Of a stretch of DNA of 6,387 bases, positions 1-5,504 are shown one piece after another. The position numbers and the translations under genes were made by a program. The notes under the pieces were generated by a model. It made no database searches and had not been told where the DNA came from. It saw only the letters and a program-made list of their open reading frames with translations. Source of the stretch: Oscillospiraceae bacterium (GTDB taxonomy: Bacteria > Bacillota > Clostridia > Oscillospirales > Oscillospiraceae). The stretch spans positions 1 to 6,387 of the forward strand of contig JAJBVW010000045.1 in the NCBI GenBank assembly GCA_020866945.1. The letters are read 5' to 3'. Positions within the stretch are counted from its first letter, which is position 1. The number at the start of each line of letters is the position of its first letter.

Positions 1-741
1 GCTTGACCCTGTTTTTGGGCAAATTGCCTCTTGACAAAGGTCATTACATATCAAGCAAAGATCCTCATAGTGAACGTAAGGAACCGGCAAACTTGGCTGG
101 CCATCTGCAAAACAGGCATCTGCACTATACTTCCATGTTCTTTTCGAAGGTATGTCTGGAGAGGCATCGCCAGTGGTTTTGTAATATGCAGGAAACACCT
201 CAAACGCCTGCACGGGATTGTCCTCCTCAGCAAAGCTTTTGTAGAAGTCACTAAAGAATATGTTGTACTCCTCTAAATGCCATATTTTCCATACCATGTT
301 TTCGCAAATAAAATCTGCCTTTATGTTTTTCCAGCTCCAATAGCCGTGAACGCTGTCCCAGTCTGTCATCCGAGAATCGGTTTCAACATAAGGCTTTCCA
401 CTCTCAGCACCGCCTGTCGTCCAAAATGCCTGCGCTGTTTTCCCATCCTCTGCAATCTCAATAAGCTGTGAAAACGCCGGGCTTATATGCAACTCATTCA
501 GGCGCCGAGACTGATCGCCTTCCTGCGGAAGCGCATGAAAGAAAAACCGATCAAGTCCATTCGAGCCAATATATGTACCCCAAGCCACAGTAATATAACT
601 GTCCTCTCGATTTGCAAAGAGGGAGCGTAGGCTCTCCGTCTTACACATTGGAAAATACTGTGTGTATTGATTGATAAGTTTCTCAATATCACCTCGGGCG
701 GCAGTTCGTTCCGAGCGATGAAGAAGTTCATTTAATTCCAC
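1..741 (-). CDS. SnoaL/NTF2-like domain protein, second gene of a paralogous pair (3' end beyond window edge)
   Basis: An uninterrupted frame of 247 codons runs from GTG at 741-739 to the left edge with no stop, so the C-terminus is missing. The start is fixed by AAGGAGG at 755-749, 7 nt upstream, which overlaps the TAA of the preceding gene. The protein begins VELNELLHRSERTAARGD. It resembles its upstream neighbour throughout: an N-terminal helical stretch (residues 2-45) ending LFANRED, then WGTYIGSNGLDRFF (54-67), SPAFSQLIEIAEDGKTAQAFW (87-107), DFICENMVWKIWHLEEY (143-159), and a C-terminal QPSLPVPYVHYED (215-227). That order of helices then strands fits the SnoaL-like/NTF2 fold (cone-shaped alpha+beta barrel), a family of small-molecule dehydratases, isomerases and cyclases as well as non-enzymes. 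Homology with the neighbour ends near residue 227, so probably little is missing. Substrate and reaction are unknown. The 12-nt gap implies one transcript with the upstream gene. Confidence 0.8.
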   Translation of the reverse strand, partial: MELNELLHRSERTAARGDIEKLINQYTQYFPMCKTESLRSLFANREDSYITVAWGTYIGSNGLDRFFFHALPQEGDQSRRLNELHISPAFSQLIEIAEDGKTAQAFWTTGGAESGKPYVETDSRMTDWDSVHGYWSWKNIKADFICENMVWKIWHLEEYNIFFSDFYKSFAEEDNPVQAFEVFPAYYKTTGDASPDIPSKRTWKYSADACFADGQPSLPVPYVHYEDLCLICNDLCQEAICPKTGSS

Positions 742-748
742 AATTCTG

Positions 749-755
749 CCTCCTT
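749..755 (-). promoter_or_regulatory. Ribosome binding site that fixes a GTG start
   Basis: AAGGAGG on the minus strand, 7 nt before GTG at 741-739. Its first bases form part of the TAA stop (756-754) of the upstream SnoaL-like gene, so the two genes are tightly packed and translation may be coupled. The only nearby ATG (731-729) is in another frame that hits a stop after 77 codons. Confidence 0.85.
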
Positions 756-1434
756 AATAGCTGTCTCTTTCGTTGAACGAATCATAAGATTCTGGCGTTT
801 TAGGCTGGTCAACAGGATAAAGAACATGCGGGTGATAGCCCCAGACTGTACTGGGTTGAGCATCTGGAAGAGCTTCGCCTTTGCGCTGGAAGTATTCCTT
901 TTTCGTTATACCACACAGTCGATACGGGTCAAATGGAGGAAGATCTCCCCAGGGCGTGTTATAGGGAGTTTGAAAACGACTATATTCATGAAGATGCCAT
1001 ATCCTCCAAGTCCCATCATCTAAGATAAAATCTCCTGCAATCACAGCGTAATACCATCCGGCTTCGCATCCATCATCTTTCTTCCTGGCATATACTCCGG
1101 GAACATACCAAACCCCTTTTGCTGTTTTTAAATCCTCCGCGGCTTCTACCACATCGCTGGCTAGCGGGCGTAAATCCAGCTGACCCTTACGGTTAGGCGC
1201 GGGCGTATAGAACGGATTCGGCTGTTGGAAACATCTTCTCACACCGTCGAGTCCATAATAGATACCCCACACCATTTCCAACTTCGTGTCATCACGATCA
1301 GCAAACAATTCAGGAATTTTCTCTGTTTCATAGCGGCTGTAGTAATGACTGAACCGAGCCATTAAGTTCTCTATGCAGTTATAGGCTTCAGTTCGTAGTA
1401 ATTCCTTTTCTAACAGATTCATGTCTTTGCTCAC
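754..1434 (-). CDS. SnoaL/NTF2-like domain protein, first gene of a paralogous pair
   Basis: The 226-residue protein begins with GTG at 1434-1432 (VSKDMNLLEKELLRTEAYNC), 9 nt after AAGGAGG at 1450-1444. The in-frame ATG at 1422-1420 is 21 nt from that site and less likely. Visible features are an N-terminal amphipathic helix pair (residues 5-45) leading to ELFADRDDTKLEMVWGIYYG (42-61), LDGVRRCF (62-69), a central LASDVVEAAEDLKTAKGVWY (91-110), a strand GWYYAVIAGDFILDDG (126-141) and WRIWHLHEYSRF (143-154). This pattern, especially D-x(n)-W-[RK]-IWHLhEY near the end of the barrel, matches SnoaL-like proteins of roughly this length in anaerobic Clostridia and Coriobacteria. No signal peptide or membrane segment is seen, so it is probably cytoplasmic. 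It is the promoter-proximal gene of the pair and lies divergent to a LysR regulator. Enzymatic function (for example dehydratase or isomerase) is only inference; the family assignment is fairly secure. Confidence 0.85.
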   Translation of the reverse strand: MSKDMNLLEKELLRTEAYNCIENLMARFSHYYSRYETEKIPELFADRDDTKLEMVWGIYYGLDGVRRCFQQPNPFYTPAPNRKGQLDLRPLASDVVEAAEDLKTAKGVWYVPGVYARKKDDGCEAGWYYAVIAGDFILDDGTWRIWHLHEYSRFQTPYNTPWGDLPPFDPYRLCGITKKEYFQRKGEALPDAQPSTVWGYHPHVLYPVDQPKTPESYDSFNERDSY

Positions 1435-1443
1435 ATTCGCTTG

Positions 1444-1450
1444 CCTCCTT
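1444..1450 (-). promoter_or_regulatory. Ribosome binding site that selects the GTG start of the first SnoaL-like gene
   Basis: AAGGAGG on the minus strand, 9 nt before GTG at 1434-1432. A longer frame beginning at TTG 1494 has no ribosome binding site and overlaps the promoter, so it is rejected. Confidence 0.8.
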
Positions 1451-1482
1451 TGCGGTTTTTTGTGGATTTTGTCTACAAATGT

Positions 1483-1511
1483 ATTGTAACACAAGGTTCG
1501 ATTGTTGTATA
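1483..1511 (-). promoter_or_regulatory. Putative promoter of the SnoaL-like gene pair
   Basis: On the minus strand the -10 is TACAAT (1488-1483), preceded by TGT to give an extended TGnTACAAT. The -35 candidate is TATACA (1511-1506, 4 of 6 matches to TTGACA) at 17-nt spacing. It lies about 50 nt upstream of the GTG start at 1434. The -35 falls inside the ATTGT-N9-ACAAT palindrome, and the -10 overlaps the -35 candidate of the divergent lysR promoter. The weak -35 with a good extended -10 is typical of an activator-dependent promoter, but this rests on motif matching only. Confidence 0.55.
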
Positions 1512-1513
1512 AT
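1484..1513 (+). promoter_or_regulatory. Putative promoter of the lysR gene
   Basis: A perfect TATAAT at 1508-1513 is preceded by TTGTAA (1484-1489, 4 of 6 matches) at 18-nt spacing. It sits about 50 nt upstream of the lysR ATG. The -10 lies in the centre of the ATTGT-N9-ACAAT palindrome, so a protein bound there would block lysR transcription, which is the expected geometry for negative autoregulation. Confidence 0.55.
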
Positions 1514-1519
1514 CACAAT
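1501..1519. promoter_or_regulatory. Candidate LysR operator, ATTGT-N9-ACAAT palindrome
   Basis: Perfect 5-bp inverted arms ATTGT (1501-1505) and ACAAT (1515-1519) are separated by 9 bp. A related TTGT-AAC-ACAA dyad lies at 1484-1494, about two helical turns away centre to centre (1510 versus 1489, 21 bp). LysR-type regulators usually bind two such A+T-rich dyads, one strong and one near the -35/-10 of the target. The canonical T-N11-A spacing is not met exactly at the dyad axis, so the assignment is inference from position and symmetry. Confidence 0.5.
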
Positions 1520-1543
1520 ATCTTTAGGAGTAAATAACATACA

Positions 1544-1553
1544 ACTTATAAGT
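1544..1553. repeat. Perfect 10-bp palindrome ACTTATAAGT
   Basis: It is self-complementary over all 10 bases and lies directly upstream of the lysR ribosome binding site (TGGAGAAGG at 1553-1561). It could be an additional protein-binding site in the lysR leader, but a 10-bp AT-rich palindrome can occur by chance. Confidence 0.3.
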
Positions 1554-1563
1554 GGAGAAGGCT

Positions 1564-2481
1564 ATGGAACTAACACAACTTCGGCAGTTTCTTAAAGTCG
1601 CAGAATTGGGCAGCATCACCCGTGCAGCACAGGAGCTTTACATCTCTCAACCGGCGTTGAGCAACGCCATCGCAAGGTTGGAAACTGAACTGCAAGTTAA
1701 GCTCTTTGACCGTGAGGGCAAGCGAATTGCCCTCAACGATGTCGGCATCCTGTTCCGGGAGTATATTGCCAACGGTATTCGAATGATTGACGAGGGTATT
1801 TTACGCGTTAGATCATTTAGCGATGAAAATACTTCGATTGTCCGCTATTCACTTTCTCTCGGTGGATTATTGGCGGAGGAACACTACCAATACGTACTTA
1901 AGCATCCTGATGTCAAATTGCGTCAATATAATCTTTCTTCATCACAGGCAAAAGCACTTCTTCTAGAAGAGAGTCTTGATATGGCCATTGGTTTTGTACC
2001 AATCAACGCCCCGGAAATAGAATGGTACCCACTTCAGCGGTCAGAATTAATCCTTTTGGTTAGCCATGACCACCCATTATCCAATCGTCGCACTATATGC
2101 CTAAGAGAACTATCTGAAGAGAGCTTTGTGAGCATTGATTCCAGCCAAGAGTTAATAGAAATTTTTGCCCCATACTGCCGTGAGGCAGGCTATCAACCTC
2201 GCGTCGTCTTTGCGGGTGATGATCCTCGGATGCTGAATAACATCATCCGACAGATTCATGCCATCATGGTTGTTCCAGCACTGTTATTGGAAACAAATCC
2301 GCTTTTTAATGATTCTCAACTTCATGGTTTCTGGGAGGATTTAAAGCCAATTCGCATAGCCGATTGCCACTGCCCGGTCACATTAGGGATTGGTAAGTGC
2401 AAAGACGTTCAACTCTCAGCAGCAGCTAAATCTTTTTTTCAGAGCATTCTTGACCGACCCGAAAACAATGTAATGAAGTAG
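1564..2481 (+). CDS. LysR-family transcriptional regulator
   Basis: This 305-residue protein has the usual LysR-family length. ATG at 1564 is chosen because TGGAGAAGG (1553-1561) sits just upstream and MELTQLRQFLKVAELGS is the standard family beginning. The in-frame GTG at 1552 has no ribosome binding site at a workable distance. The N-terminal winged helix-turn-helix spans residues 1-60, with SITRAAQELYISQPALSNAI (17-36) as the helix-turn-helix and LETELQVKLFDREGKRIALNDVG (39-61) as the wing and linker start. Residues about 90-295 form the periplasmic-binding-protein-like effector domain, including SLDMAIGF (137-144) and LILLVSHDHPLS (162-173), which are hallmark segments of that domain. It is divergent from the SnoaL-like pair across a region with overlapping promoters, so it most likely senses a substrate or product of that operon and controls it and itself. 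The effector is unknown. Confidence 0.95.
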   Translation: MELTQLRQFLKVAELGSITRAAQELYISQPALSNAIARLETELQVKLFDREGKRIALNDVGILFREYIANGIRMIDEGILRVRSFSDENTSIVRYSLSLGGLLAEEHYQYVLKHPDVKLRQYNLSSSQAKALLLEESLDMAIGFVPINAPEIEWYPLQRSELILLVSHDHPLSNRRTICLRELSEESFVSIDSSQELIEIFAPYCREAGYQPRVVFAGDDPRMLNNIIRQIHAIMVVPALLLETNPLFNDSQLHGFWEDLKPIRIADCHCPVTLGIGKCKDVQLSAAAKSFFQSILDRPENNVMK

Positions 2482-2599
2482 ACAAATGCTATGTTCAAAA
2501 TTCACTTTCTCTAGAATCTGTTGTTTACATCCTGCTCAACAGGAGAGCAAACCCAACAAACGATGGATAAATCAGCGCAAGCACAGGAGGATGAGATCC
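2482..2599. other. 118-bp gap marking a base-composition change
   Basis: No gene, tRNA, convincing promoter or intrinsic terminator is visible between lysR and the response regulator. It contains one inverted repeat, CTGTTG (2518-2523) and CAACAG (2537-2542) with a 13-nt loop and no following T-run. A TTTACA at 2524-2529 could be a -35 but has no -10 at usual spacing. GGATAAAT (2565-2572) is a weak -10-like string. The ribosome binding site AGGAGG of the next gene lies at 2585-2590. Sequence to the left is AT-richer and sequence to the right is clearly GC-rich. Confidence 0.6.
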
Positions 2600-3277
2600 A
2601 TGCGTGTATTAATTGTGGAGGACGAGGAGCGAATGGCGCTGACCATACAGCAGCTGCTGAGCACCCAGCGGATGCTGTCCGACATTGCCTCGGACGGGGA
2701 AGCGGGGCTGGATTCCGCCATGAGCGGCATATACGACCTCATTATCCTGGACGTTATGCTGCCCAAGCTGGACGGGTTGGAGGTCGTCCGCCGTCTGCGG
2801 GCCAAGGGGCGGCAGATCCCTGTGCTGCTGCTGACGGCGCGGGGCGAGGTGCCGGACAGGGTACGGGGACTGAACGCCGGGGCGGACTATTACCTCACAA
2901 AGCCCTTTGCTTCCAGCGAGCTTCTGGCGTGCGTGCGCGCACTGCTGCGCAGGCCGGAGGAGCTGCGGCCTGATACCCTGGTCTATGGAGATTTGACGCT
3001 CTCGGTGGAGACCGGCATCCTGTCCTGCGGGACAGAGCGCATACAGCTGAGCAAAAAGGAGCTGGAGCTGATGCGTCTGCTCATGGGCAGCGGCGGCGCG
3101 CCGGTGGAGCGGGAGACGCTGCTTTTAAAAGCATGGGGCTATGACAATATGCCGGAAAGCAACGTTCTGGACGCCTATATGAGCTTTCTGCGCAAAAAGC
3201 TCCAGCACCTTCAGTCCAACGTGGAGGTGACGAGCCGGCGGCAGATTGGCTACTGCCTGCGGGAGAAGAACGCATGA
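2600..3277 (+). CDS. OmpR/PhoB-family response regulator
   Basis: This 225-residue transcription factor is the phosphorylation-controlled output of the kinase encoded next. The start is ATG at 2600, 9 nt after AGGAGG (2585-2590); the in-frame ATG at 2591 abuts that site and is too close. The receiver domain covers residues 1-117, with acidic residues E7/D8 (VEDE), phosphoacceptor D51 (IILDVMLPKLDG), switch T79 (LLLTAR) and invariant K101 (YYLTKPF). A winged-helix DNA-binding domain spans about 125-222, with LSKKELELMRLL (150-161), WGYDN (179-183), recognition helix SNVLDAYMSFLRKKL (187-201) and the C-terminal hairpin RRQIGYCL (213-220). All key residues are intact. It overlaps the kinase start by 4 nt (ATGA), so translation is coupled. 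The context before uppP suggests a cell-envelope signal, but no specific ortholog can be assigned. Confidence 0.95.
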   Translation: MRVLIVEDEERMALTIQQLLSTQRMLSDIASDGEAGLDSAMSGIYDLIILDVMLPKLDGLEVVRRLRAKGRQIPVLLLTARGEVPDRVRGLNAGADYYLTKPFASSELLACVRALLRRPEELRPDTLVYGDLTLSVETGILSCGTERIQLSKKELELMRLLMGSGGAPVERETLLLKAWGYDNMPESNVLDAYMSFLRKKLQHLQSNVEVTSRRQIGYCLREKNA

Positions 3278-4470
3278 CCCGCAAGCTGCAATTTAAATTT
3301 CTGTCCGTGTTCATGATTATTATGCTGCTGCTTTCCCTGCTGCTGGCGGGCGTGGTCTATTATCAGAAAAAGAGCCAGCTGGAATACGACTGCATGATGT
3401 ATATGCTGAACATCAACAACCTGGAAAACCGGGACGGCAGCGGGGATCCCTCCATGCTGAACTATCCCCCCTACTTCGTGCTGGAGATCGACAACCAAAC
3501 CGACACCTCCCAGGTGGTGATGGGGGAATTTTTCCTGGCGGAGAATGGTCTGACCACCGATGAGCTGATCGCCCTGCTGGCGGGCAGCATAGAGGAGACC
3601 GGCGTGCTGGAGGCCTACCAGGTGCGGTATTATAATGGAATCCGGGGAACGGAGGGCCACCGGGTCGTGTTTATGGACGTTTCCTATATCGCGGCGGATT
3701 TGGCCAAAACAAGAAATGAAATCCTACTCATCGCTGTGCCGAGCCTCGCGCTGATGTTTGTAGTGGGTCTGTTTCTGTCCCGGTGGTTCGCCCGCCCGGC
3801 GAAGCAGGCCCTGGATGAGCAGCGGTGGTTCGTATCCTTCGCCTCCCATGAGCTGAAAACGCCCCTGTCCATCATAAGCGCCAATCTCGATCTGCTGGAC
3901 AGGTCGGGCGGAGACGAGGGTCCGAACGCCGCCTTCTGCTATGATAACATCCGCCAGGAGTGCGGCCGTATGCAGTCGCTGACGGAGGCTATGGTCTGGC
4001 TGGCTCTGCCGGGGCGCAGCGGCCAGGAGGAGCAGCTGGACGTGACAAAGCTCTTGCAGGAGGAGGCCCTGCGTTTTGAGGTACGGGCCTTTGAGGAGGG
4101 ACACGCCCTGAAGGCTGACGTGGCGGAGGGGCTGAGTCTGCGCTGCGACCGGGTGCAGCTTTTGACCGTGGTGGACGTGCTGCTGGATAACGCGCTGAAA
4201 TACTGCGCCCCCGGCAGCGACATCCGGCTCGCGGCACGCCGCTGCACGACTATCTCCCGCCGGACAATACAGATTTCTGTGGGAAACCCCGGAGAGGCAA
4301 TCTCCAAAAGCGAGTATGAAAACATCTTCAAGCCCTTCTATCAGACAGACCAGGCCGGAAAGGGCGCGGGCATCGGCCTTGCCATCGCCCGCGAAATTGT
4401 CACCGCCCTGCGGGGACAGATACGGATAGAGCATAAGGACGGTCTGAACTGGTTCATTGTGGAGCTGTAA
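3274..4470 (+). CDS. Membrane sensor histidine kinase, partner of the upstream response regulator
   Basis: This 398-residue kinase begins at ATG 3274 inside ATGA shared with the regulator's stop, behind GGGAG at 3261-3265. Membrane segment 1 is at residues about 9-30 (FLSVFMIIMLLLSLLLAGVVYY). A roughly 115-residue extracytoplasmic region follows, and segment 2 is at about 149-169 (EILLIAVPSLALMFVVGLFLS). Only about 20 residues separate segment 2 from the phosphorylation site, so there is no full HAMP linker. The dimerisation box is FASHELKTPLSIISANLDLL (189-208), with H192 as the phosphorylated histidine. The ATP-binding domain has an N-box DVLLDNALKY (301-310, N306), a G1-like VGNPGEAI (336-343) with Asn in place of the usual Asp, an F-box IFKPFYQTD (351-359) and a G2 box GKGAGIGLAIA (362-372). 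It should autophosphorylate and act on D51 of the neighbouring regulator. The G1 Asn variant also occurs in other Gram-positive kinases, so activity is expected. The stimulus is unknown. Confidence 0.95.
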   Translation: MTRKLQFKFLSVFMIIMLLLSLLLAGVVYYQKKSQLEYDCMMYMLNINNLENRDGSGDPSMLNYPPYFVLEIDNQTDTSQVVMGEFFLAENGLTTDELIALLAGSIEETGVLEAYQVRYYNGIRGTEGHRVVFMDVSYIAADLAKTRNEILLIAVPSLALMFVVGLFLSRWFARPAKQALDEQRWFVSFASHELKTPLSIISANLDLLDRSGGDEGPNAAFCYDNIRQECGRMQSLTEAMVWLALPGRSGQEEQLDVTKLLQEEALRFEVRAFEEGHALKADVAEGLSLRCDRVQLLTVVDVLLDNALKYCAPGSDIRLAARRCTTISRRTIQISVGNPGEAISKSEYENIFKPFYQTDQAGKGAGIGLAIAREIVTALRGQIRIEHKDGLNWFIVEL

Positions 4471-4488
4471 GCCGCGCGTGCCGCGCGT
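4471..4488 (+). repeat. Tandem GCCGCGCGT repeat forming a short GC hairpin after the kinase stop
   Basis: Two direct copies of GCCGCGCGT lie at 4471-4479 and 4480-4488, starting right after the kinase TAA. Because CGCGCG is self-complementary, CGCGCG (4473-4478) can pair with CGCGCG (4482-4487) over a TGC loop. The following TTATATAG is not a proper T-run, so this would at best be a weak terminator or a 3'-end stabilising hairpin. Confidence 0.4.
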
Positions 4489-4498
4489 TATATAGACT

Positions 4499-4527
4499 TT
4501 GACCACGAGCTGATTTTATGGTACAAT
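4499..4527 (+). promoter_or_regulatory. Strong sigma-A-type promoter upstream of uppP
   Basis: TTGACC (4499-4504) and TACAAT (4522-4527) are separated by exactly 17 nt. The -10 is preceded by TGG, giving an extended TGnTACAAT. Expected transcription start is around 4533-4535, giving a leader of roughly 113 nt before the uppP start codon. This is the best promoter match in the window. Confidence 0.75.
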
Positions 4528-4548
4528 AGACTGCATCGAAGAGAAAGA

Positions 4549-4592
4549 GAAAACAGCGGGGCCTTGGGGCGGTGCGCCTGCCCCGTGTTTTT
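4549..4592 (+). terminator. Terminator-like hairpin inside the uppP leader
   Basis: CGGGGC (4557-4562) pairs with GCCCCG (4580-4585). Beyond a bulged G (4556), AAAACA (4550-4555) pairs with TGTTTT (4586-4591), giving about 12 bp, and the loop can form GGCG-GTG-CGCC (4568-4578). The right arm runs into TGTTTTTCTT, as in an intrinsic terminator. The left flank is A-rich, so it could also act on the opposite strand. It lies downstream of the promoter at 4499-4527 and upstream of the uppP ribosome binding site. It may end the two-component transcript, attenuate uppP, or give a transcript of about 60 nt. Confidence 0.6.
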
Positions 4593-4646
4593 CTTGCGGA
4601 GCATCTATTTATCATTGTGCGGCGCGGCCGCAGAAGGGAGAATCGG

Positions 4647-5492
4647 ATGAATATACTGTATGCCGCCATTTTGGGTCTGGTACAGGGCGTCGCGGAATTT
4701 CTGCCCATTTCCAGCTCCGGCCATCTGGCGCTGTTTGAAAACGTGCTGGGGGCTGCGGGGCTGGCGGAGTTTGGCGACGGCGCTATGTTTAACATCATGC
4801 TCCACCTGGCGACCCTGGTGGCGGTTATTATCGCCTATTGGAGCGACGTGAAGGGCATGATTTTAGAGGTAGGCCATATGGGGCAGGATCTGGCAAAGGG
4901 CCGGGGCCTGTCCGCGCGGGGGATCCCCATGCGGCGGCAGATATTCATGCTGATTGTCGCCACCCTGCCGCTGCTTTTGATTGTGCCGATAAACGACGCG
5001 ATTGAGAGCTTGAGCGGCGTTTCCTGGTTTGTGGGAATCGCGCTGCTTGTGACCGGCCTGCTGCTGTTTATATCCGACCGTATGCCCAAGGGGAAGAAAA
5101 CGGAAAAGAGCATGACGGTGGTGGACGCACTGGTCATCGGGCTGGCGCAGGCGGCGGCCACCATACCGGGCCTCTCCCGCTCCGGCACCACCATCACCGC
5201 CGGCATGGGCCGTGGCCTGAAGCGCAGCTACGCCGTGCGCTTCTCGTTTTTGATGAGCCTGCTGTCCGTGCTGGGGGCGGTGATTCTTCAGGTCATGGAT
5301 GTGATAGAGGAGGGCTTCGACACGTCCCTTCTGCCCGCCTATGCCGTGGGTATGCTGGTGGCCGGAATCACCGGGTATCTCTCCATCCGGCTGCTGCAAA
5401 AAATCGTGGATAAGGGCCGCTTCGGCGGGTTTGCCTACTACTGCTGGGCGGTGGGCGCGCTGACCATCGTCCTGTCCCTGGTGCTGAATTAA
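4647..5492 (+). CDS. uppP: Undecaprenyl-diphosphate phosphatase (UppP/BacA family)
   Basis: This 281-residue integral membrane enzyme removes a phosphate from undecaprenyl pyrophosphate (EC 3.6.1.27), recycling the lipid carrier for peptidoglycan and other wall polymers. Its activity underlies intrinsic bacitracin tolerance. ATG 4647 follows AAGGGAG (4634-4640) by 6 nt and gives the standard beginning MNILYAAILGLVQGVAEFLPISSSGHL. The first signature is residues 13-27, with E17, S23 and H26 matching conserved catalytic positions of the family. The second is IPGLSRSGTTITAGM (173-187), with R178 as the conserved arginine. Several hydrophobic segments follow the family pattern (about 50-64, 100-114, 127-143, 158-172, 202-219, 231-250 and 263-280). 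Length is typical. It lies downstream of a two-component system, which suggests but does not prove envelope-stress control. It has its own promoter and is followed by ftsK after 12 nt. Confidence 0.97.
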   Translation: MNILYAAILGLVQGVAEFLPISSSGHLALFENVLGAAGLAEFGDGAMFNIMLHLATLVAVIIAYWSDVKGMILEVGHMGQDLAKGRGLSARGIPMRRQIFMLIVATLPLLLIVPINDAIESLSGVSWFVGIALLVTGLLLFISDRMPKGKKTEKSMTVVDALVIGLAQAAATIPGLSRSGTTITAGMGRGLKRSYAVRFSFLMSLLSVLGAVILQVMDVIEEGFDTSLLPAYAVGMLVAGITGYLSIRLLQKIVDKGRFGGFAYYCWAVGALTIVLSLVLN

Positions 5493-5504
5493 GGAGTAAA
5501 CTTC

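Noticed and set aside
498..731. Minus-strand ATG frame of 77 codons at 731
   Set aside because: It is out of frame with the 247-codon GTG gene that shows homology to its neighbour. Its ATG lies 17 nt after the ribosome binding site, compared with 7 nt for the GTG.
1552..1563. Upstream GTG start for lysR
   Set aside because: The nearest AGGAG (1526-1530) is 21 nt away, and the ribosome binding site at 1553-1561 serves ATG 1564, which also gives the standard family N-terminus.
2512..2600. Short frame in the gap reading LLFTSCSTGEQTQQT, which resembles a lipoprotein lipobox and could be a gene remnant
   Set aside because: There is a stop just upstream (2512-2514), no start with a ribosome binding site and no signal-peptide hydrophobic core. 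The frame then runs into the response regulator in the wrong frame. Probably chance.
2572..2805. Minus-strand frame overlapping the response regulator start
   Set aside because: It is antisense to the receiver domain, with serine-rich shadow composition and no family resemblance.
3724..4506. Long minus-strand open frame opposite the histidine kinase
   Set aside because: It shows no recognisable domain, while the plus strand encodes all kinase boxes in one frame. It is a by-product of high GC.
4549..4646. Known riboswitch class in the uppP leader
   Set aside because: I could not match the leader to any conserved aptamer core that I know. It has one main hairpin and no second conserved pairing that I can see.
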